NCBI GenBank assembly: GCA_021234155.1
Contig: JAJEKV010000074.1
Location: forward strand, 894,154-958,153
Direction of reading: 5' to 3'
From: Isoetes taiwanensis
Taxonomy: Eukaryota; Streptophyta; Lycopodiopsida; Isoetales; Isoetaceae
Length of the DNA: 64,000 nucleotides
The notes beneath the pieces were generated by a model. That model was not told where the DNA came from, made no database searches, and worked only from the letters and a program-made list of their open reading frames with translations. The position numbers and the translations under genes were made by a program. Shown in pieces: positions 58,614 through 64,000 of this stretch (its first letter is position 1; each line of letters begins with the position of its first letter).

Positions 58614-61600
58614 TTTACCGTGACATTTTATTGAGATATGTTAGTTTTTTTAAGGAGTATAAGCTTTATTTATCAATCAAAACTATAACAATATAAAATG
58701 CAAAATGCTGTGATTTTGGCTGTTATGATGCCTTAAGCTTCTTTTTATCAGTTACCATGTGGTTTTAATCTTTTAGGGTTACACTTCCCTCATCTTTATA
58801 AAAACAAAATATTTCCGCCTCATGTGCTCCAAGAAATACAATTCATACAATGTCTTCTGAGTTCTATAGCATGGAAGAGACCGTTTCACAGCACCCCATG
58901 TGTGTTCAATTATGTTCAAATGCATACCAATTTCTAGATCTCTAAAATGCAAGTTGTGATTAACTGTGCAATGCTGATACTCTATCTGACTTAACCACTC
59001 AAAATCGTATCCTTTTCAACAATCACTATAGAGTCTGATGCTACAAAATTAAAAATAGTCTCTGTGAGAGTCTCCTTTATTTGGTTCTCTACATGCACCA
59101 TAAATATTCTATGGGATCCTCGCTCGATGCCACCAGAAACCTGTTAACCCTCAACTCGTCTACATTTATTATTTTTTCGCTTTTCGAATTTGCTTTCATC
59201 AATTTCTAAATCTTCCCTAGACCACCAATAACATGATTCTGCTTTTGAATAGAGATAGCACAAATATCAACAATAATTATACTAATTAACCATAGTATGC
59301 ATGCTTTGTAAATTGCATTTTGTTCTTGCTTGCCCTTGACTCATCTTCATGCTCAAACAGTACATTAACATGAGCATTTGAGATAAAGTGAGCTTGCTAC
59401 TAGCAAAGCAAGTGCCCTTGCAAAGCGAATAAGTGTAATTGTGCCTGCTCTTGCACTTTCACTTAATCCCGTCACGTGTTCCCTTATTATCATCCCTCAA
59501 TTTCATATATGTCTCACATTTTGCACACTTCCTATGCTCTGGCAAGAATCTGACCTTGATATACAATACAATTGGTTTCCTCCTTATATCTAGTTTTGTC
59601 AAGCAATTCTCTCATGGTGTTGATCCAATTTTTGCCTCATTCTTGTATTTCATATCTCACACAAGCAAGCACGAGAACCTGCACAAGCAAAATTAGGTTT
59701 CCAAAGATACCCAATTGCATTCGAAAGCCGTATTGCATGCTGGTTTTTTTATGAACAGTATTTTTGATATAGAGTTTTCGTCTATTAAACTAATTTGACT
59801 ATTAAAAATTGTGGCAGGTGGCACAATATCATGGTTAGCATGGACCTGTATTAAGATTTTGGGAGTTGGAGGATTGGGGGAGGAGGAGGTTCTGCGATAT
59901 AAGGCATTCTTCCCAAAAAACCTGATTTTTGTCAGTTTCATCTGCCTCATTGCTATTCTTACATTCTTCAATTTTTGAAGCAGCCATAATGCTCGTGATG
60001 CTGGGATTGGATCTACTTGTAATGAATCTCCAAAGCAGGCTTGATAGTAGGAGCAGGCTTGCATAATGCAACAAGATCCAGCTCAATCTCATAAACCATC
60101 ATGTTTACAAACAGATTGGAAACAATCTGCTAAAGCGTTCCCTCATTTGGTAGCAAGAAAAACTTTTCTATCTGGCAAATCTGTTCATGAGGTCCTCTCA
60201 TGTCTACTGCATGTGTGATTGCAAGACTAAGCATCCTCAATCATTCTTTTACTGCAAGCTATTTTTTTGAAGTAAAATGGCAGACAGACAGATGCAGCGG
60301 TGATTATTCTTGTGGGATTGATGGCAATTGTTCCAGATTACGCAGGTACAAACATCCTGCTAAAGCGTTCCTTCATTGATAAGAAAGCAATTTATATGTA
60401 GAACATAAGGCTAAAAATCATTTTCTATTAGTTCAAAAGTGAAACGAAATAGAGGTGTTCCTCAAACCTCTAAAGTTTTATGACTTCTTCGCATATTAAT
60501 TGCCTGGATACTGCCTTCTTTATCTATCATAATATGCTACATAGCTTGCTGATAGTGTCGTTGCTCAAGGAATGGCTTAGAAGAAAAAACCCCATTAAAG
60601 AATATTTCGATACACCGAGTATCTCTTTGACTTTGAGTAATTTCCTCGCTTTGTTGAGTAGAAATAATGTTGCTATAAAAAATAATGAGTTATTATACAA
60701 GTCTCTGCTTAGACTTTGCGCTTTTGGCAAGACCTCTTCGCATTTTTGCTGCATGTGTGACTGCAAGACTCAACATCCCCAATCTTTTTAAGTCCCGTTG
60801 AGTGTTCTTAAAGGAAATGCCCAGATCCATACCCTACTACAAATTCGACCACTATAGACGTGAAAAAATCGATTGGGAGCTTTCCTTCCAGTTCGAACAG
60901 TTCAAAAAGCCAAAGAAAAACCTAAAGACACCTTGTTCGAGTTGTGCATGTTTTGGTTTTGAATTCATAGGTGCAACCATTGGAAAGTGTCACAAAAATC
61001 AATGTGATCTTATGCACACTCTAGATGTATGCATTAGTACGTCTCACAAAATACGGCCATCAAATTATATGAAAACCATAGCAAAAAATGCACAAAAATA
61101 CAAAACAGCCCCCCTGCTATTATGCTAGATATTGACACATAAGTTACTAAAAGAAGCAGTTACATTTAAAAAAAATAGCAAAACCTACATTGGACTTCAG
61201 CATTATTGTGGCACATACTTGTCTACCAACTTTACAAGGTACTGATGTAAGCATTGTACCTGAATTTTTATCCCATGGAAAAAAATGTCACCTCCTCTCA
61301 TACTGTATATGTCTGGAATCCTTTTAAATTAATACTATCACATGCCATATAAAAGAGGTGGAGAAGCCGAGCAGACATCTCTAATTATGGATGTGCATTT
61401 GTTTCCCTTTTGAAACAGGCCCTAAAAGGTAACCAAATTCCTCTAAACTCTTTTGGAGGCAAACGAGAAGGATCATGCATAACCTGCAAAAGCTCTCATA
61501 GCTTAATCAAATTTTAAATAAAATAAAAAACTACATGAAATGGACTTGCAAACAGAACCAAGAAGTCAGACCATGCAAATGGCTCCGCAAAGCTTTATAA

Positions 61601-62370
61601 TCATGCCACAATGTTGCATAAAATAGTAAGATGAAGTAAAGAGTAATAAGAATGTTTAGTATGAAGGTAACACATGTTAATAGTGCAAGAATTATAAGAT
61701 AAATGAGATGTACAACATTGGAAACTTGTTAGGGAAAATGTGATGCAGCCTGTTTGCAAATCTAAGGCTCTAGCAAGTAACCTAAAAGAAAATATCCATT
61801 CTATAGGGCTGGAGTATATATCAAATGAGCATGATCAAATAAGATAGTTCCAGTTCGTGATGGAAATGCTTTGAATTCTTATATTGCTATATGGAGCTAA
61901 GAACAACCCTTTGCACTAATATTCTAGTTCAACAATAGGCCATCTACCTATCCTTGTGGAAAGATGACCTAAAGGGTCGTTTTACTTATAGGGGCATAAG
62001 TCACTGCAGAGACCTTGGAAGCTTTGTACCTATATCAAGAGCATTGCAAATGCTTACAACTTGAAGTTAACTAGCAAAATGTGCTTTCTTTTTAGTCCTC
62101 CCTTTCAAGAATAGGCCTTCCATAACATCATGGATAAGCTCACTAAACATCATGTCATGACTAATCTAGCATAGTGCAAATTTTTTATCTTCCAGGATTT
62201 TTTGACAATGTACATCGATTCACCCTATTGTGAAGTTCCATAGACTATCTCTAGGTTTTAAATATCAGGGTGCAACATGTGAAGTTACAATTTTTCCCAA
62301 TAAATGCAACTTGACTCCCAAGAAACTCAGTGGATCAGAGACTCATCCTCCTTGCATGTTATATTAGAAA
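58614..62370. other. no gene recognised
   Basis: AT-rich spacer with overlapping short frames near 59.5-60.1, 60.5 and 60.8-61.1 kb; none shows a domain. A direct repeat of about 57 bp is listed separately. Confidence 0.45.
60191..60787 (+). repeat. pair of ~57-bp direct repeats
   Basis: 60,191-60,246 and 60,730-60,787 share CATGTGTGAYTGCAAGACT, CATCCYCAATC and flanking bases. CTGCTAAAGCGTTCCYTCAT likewise occurs at about 60,130 and 60,358, so the surrounding 600 bp may derive from an older duplication. Confidence 0.6.
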
Positions 62371-62480
62371 TGAAATCCTTGATGGAATAGAATAGAATAA
62401 ATGCGTCTTTATTGTCCATGGAGACCAATTATGGGACCAAGCAAAGAGAGCATCAAGCGTATTATTGTTAGGATTAAAAA
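62371..62480 (-). mobile_element. retroposon 3' end with (TTCTA)n tail
   Basis: On the minus strand: TTGGTCCCATAATTGGTCTC, CATGGACAATAAAGACGC, then a TTCTA array (62,400-62,385). It matches the junction of the copy at 32.5 kb. Confidence 0.55.
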
Positions 62481-62517
62481 AACCCTCGTCTAAAAGGTTT
62501 TTCTTTTTCTTTTTCCC

Positions 62518-64000
62518 TTTTTTTTTTTTTTTTGGGGAGGGTCCCGGCAAGAAACACTAATAAACTATATAGAATTGTACAATGATGTATTTTGGATGTA
62601 ATATGGTACAATTCAGTGTCACGTCAGTGAACATAGCTGAGTGCATGTATCCATGATCTCTTGAAGATATGATCCGATATGATCCCAGCAAGCGCACAGA
62701 GGCCGTGTCTAGCAGCACATGTAATGGATGATTAGGCAGGACTAACTGAACATAACATGCCCAGATATGGTCATAACGTGCCTTGTGGCCCCAGTGCCAC
62801 AGCATAAGCAAGGTTGGGGAGACGGCCATCGCTCATACCGACCACTTTCTAAAAGTAGATGATGTGTCAGTCCAATGTGGCCCGTTGAAGGGGCAAGAAA
62901 CCCCCCTTTTGAGGGTAAGACTATGTTATATTAGTTATTATAGTAAATATAATACGTGTATCCCATTTACGGGCCAACCTTTGCATATTTGAGCACTGAT
63001 CATCCACAGCTAACCAATGGCACTTGAAAAACATATAGAATCCTTGGATCTTACCAATCTCGTCTAGAGCTTTATTATAATTGTGCCCAAATTTTCGATG
63101 ATGGGCTAGAGCCATAAGTGCCACCTCCATGTTGCAAATATTCTTCATCTTGTTCAGAGAAAATTGTTGTCCACCCATAGCAATTCCACATCTGTGTTTC
63201 CATATTGCCCACATCCCTATGTTAACAAGGGATGCTGAGATTATATCTCCATCAGTAGCCGCCACTATCCCTGGCCATTGCAGAACATTAGTGCCAATGA
63301 GTGGACACACCCACTCCCAGATGACCACTATCTTGGGGCAAAAGAACAAGGGAGTGAGGGTTTCTGTGGTATTGCAACCTAGTGGGCAACTGCCAATAAG
63401 AAGAATCCCCTTTCTGTGGAGCCTCTCCATAGTGCTCAATCCCCCTTGTAATGCTATCCATCTAAAAAACTGCAACCTTCTTGAGCATATTGAATCCCAT
63501 GACTTAACCAAAAGTTGTTTTGCCTTTAGCCCTGTCAGCAGCTTTGATAGGAGAACCAACACGGAGACGACGGTAGATAGTGCTGACAACATATTTCTCC
63601 TTTTCGTTACAAGCCCATCTGTCACTGAAGCCAACTTTTCCTAAGAGGTCAGCCAATGTTCCACGTAGTTCATTATAGATCCTCCTATCACCCTCCACTG
63701 CACCATGCACCTTTTCTTTAAAACGAGACCAGGATAGCCACCGCATACCATCCCAGAGATGTCCAACTTTGGTAATTCTTGATAGCCTCCATTTAATGAA
63801 AATACGGGGGTGTGAGAGAGCAAGGGGGAGGCTATTTCTCATCCATATCTGTGTATTCCTAAAAATACTCAGCTTGCCAGCCTCCGAAGGAGCTTCCATC
63901 AGCGCAAATAGACTTTGAATTTCTAACCAAGCAATTTTATAGCGAAAAGAAAAGGGAACCCACTTAGCTTACTTTTCAATGTACAACACTGAAGCCAATG
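62518..64000 (-). mobile_element. LINE ORF2 C-terminal part, runs off the window
   Basis: A third LINE type on the minus strand, cut by the window edge. A frame at 63,899-63,504 (RFKEKVHGAVEGDRRIYNEL and further) is followed, after a frameshift near 63,520, by a longer frame to 62,921. The latter holds the zf-RVT region: RLQFFRWIALQGGLSTMERL, then CPLGCNTTETLTPLFFC and MWAIWKHRCGIAMGG. The 3' end is ACCCTCCCC plus poly(A) (the T-run at 62,518-62,534). It differs clearly from the 4.6 kb family and has the longest surviving open frame of the LINE remnants, 237 codons. Confidence 0.8.

Noticed and set aside
60802-61128. 108-codon plus-strand frame with several cysteines
   Set aside because: Cysteine spacing fits no zinc-finger family I can name; surroundings are repetitive spacer.

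Overview
This window is nuclear DNA from a land plant. A fern is the best guess: the intronless PLS-type PPR gene resembles fern PPRs in style, introns are of plant type, and single-copy genes are thinly scattered among many decayed retroelements. The assignment to ferns is inference; no organelle, bacterial or viral backbone is seen.

Layout. 1-3.5 kb: unique-looking DNA with an LTR-like dispersed repeat and a tRNA-derived SINE. 3.5-4.5 kb: a 5'-truncated LINE. 4.65-10.53 kb: a near full-length but frameshifted LINE on the minus strand (gag-like ORF1 with DUF4283, then endonuclease, reverse transcriptase and zf-RVT). 12.5-14.8 kb: an intact PPR gene. 16.9-20.4 kb: a nest of LINE copies, including one with the inverted 5' end typical of twin priming. 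26.7-27.3 kb: an LRR receptor-like protein pseudogene. 31.0-31.3 and 33.7-33.8 kb: two strong inverted-repeat elements. 34.4-35.7 kb: a two-exon DUF674 gene. 36.8-37.5 kb: a dead Ty1/copia integrase. 41.0-41.9 kb: a GAATCT minisatellite whose family also occurs at 16.3-16.6 kb. 44.1-44.6 kb: a dead Ty3/gypsy integrase tail with chromodomain. 46.6-47.6 kb: another LINE 3' end. 48.3-49.4 kb: a three-exon MRNIP-like DNA-repair gene. 49.48-51.61 kb: a Mutator-like element that carries NF-YA exon fragments. 55.4-55.7 kb: a SAUR gene. 58.4-58.6 kb: a SINE with a perfect 12-bp target duplication. 62.5-64 kb: a LINE running off the window edge.

Four genes look intact: the PPR gene (organelle RNA processing), the DUF674 gene, the MRNIP-like gene (double-strand-break and fork protection) and the SAUR gene (auxin-related growth). 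They share no pathway and form no cluster. The most interesting structure is the putative Pack-MULE with captured NF-YA exons. It ends about 65 bp upstream of the MRNIP-like start codon and so probably forms part of that gene's promoter or 5' leader. A second theme is a family of short retroposon 3' ends that all stop in a simple-sequence tail, but with a different repeat unit in different copies.
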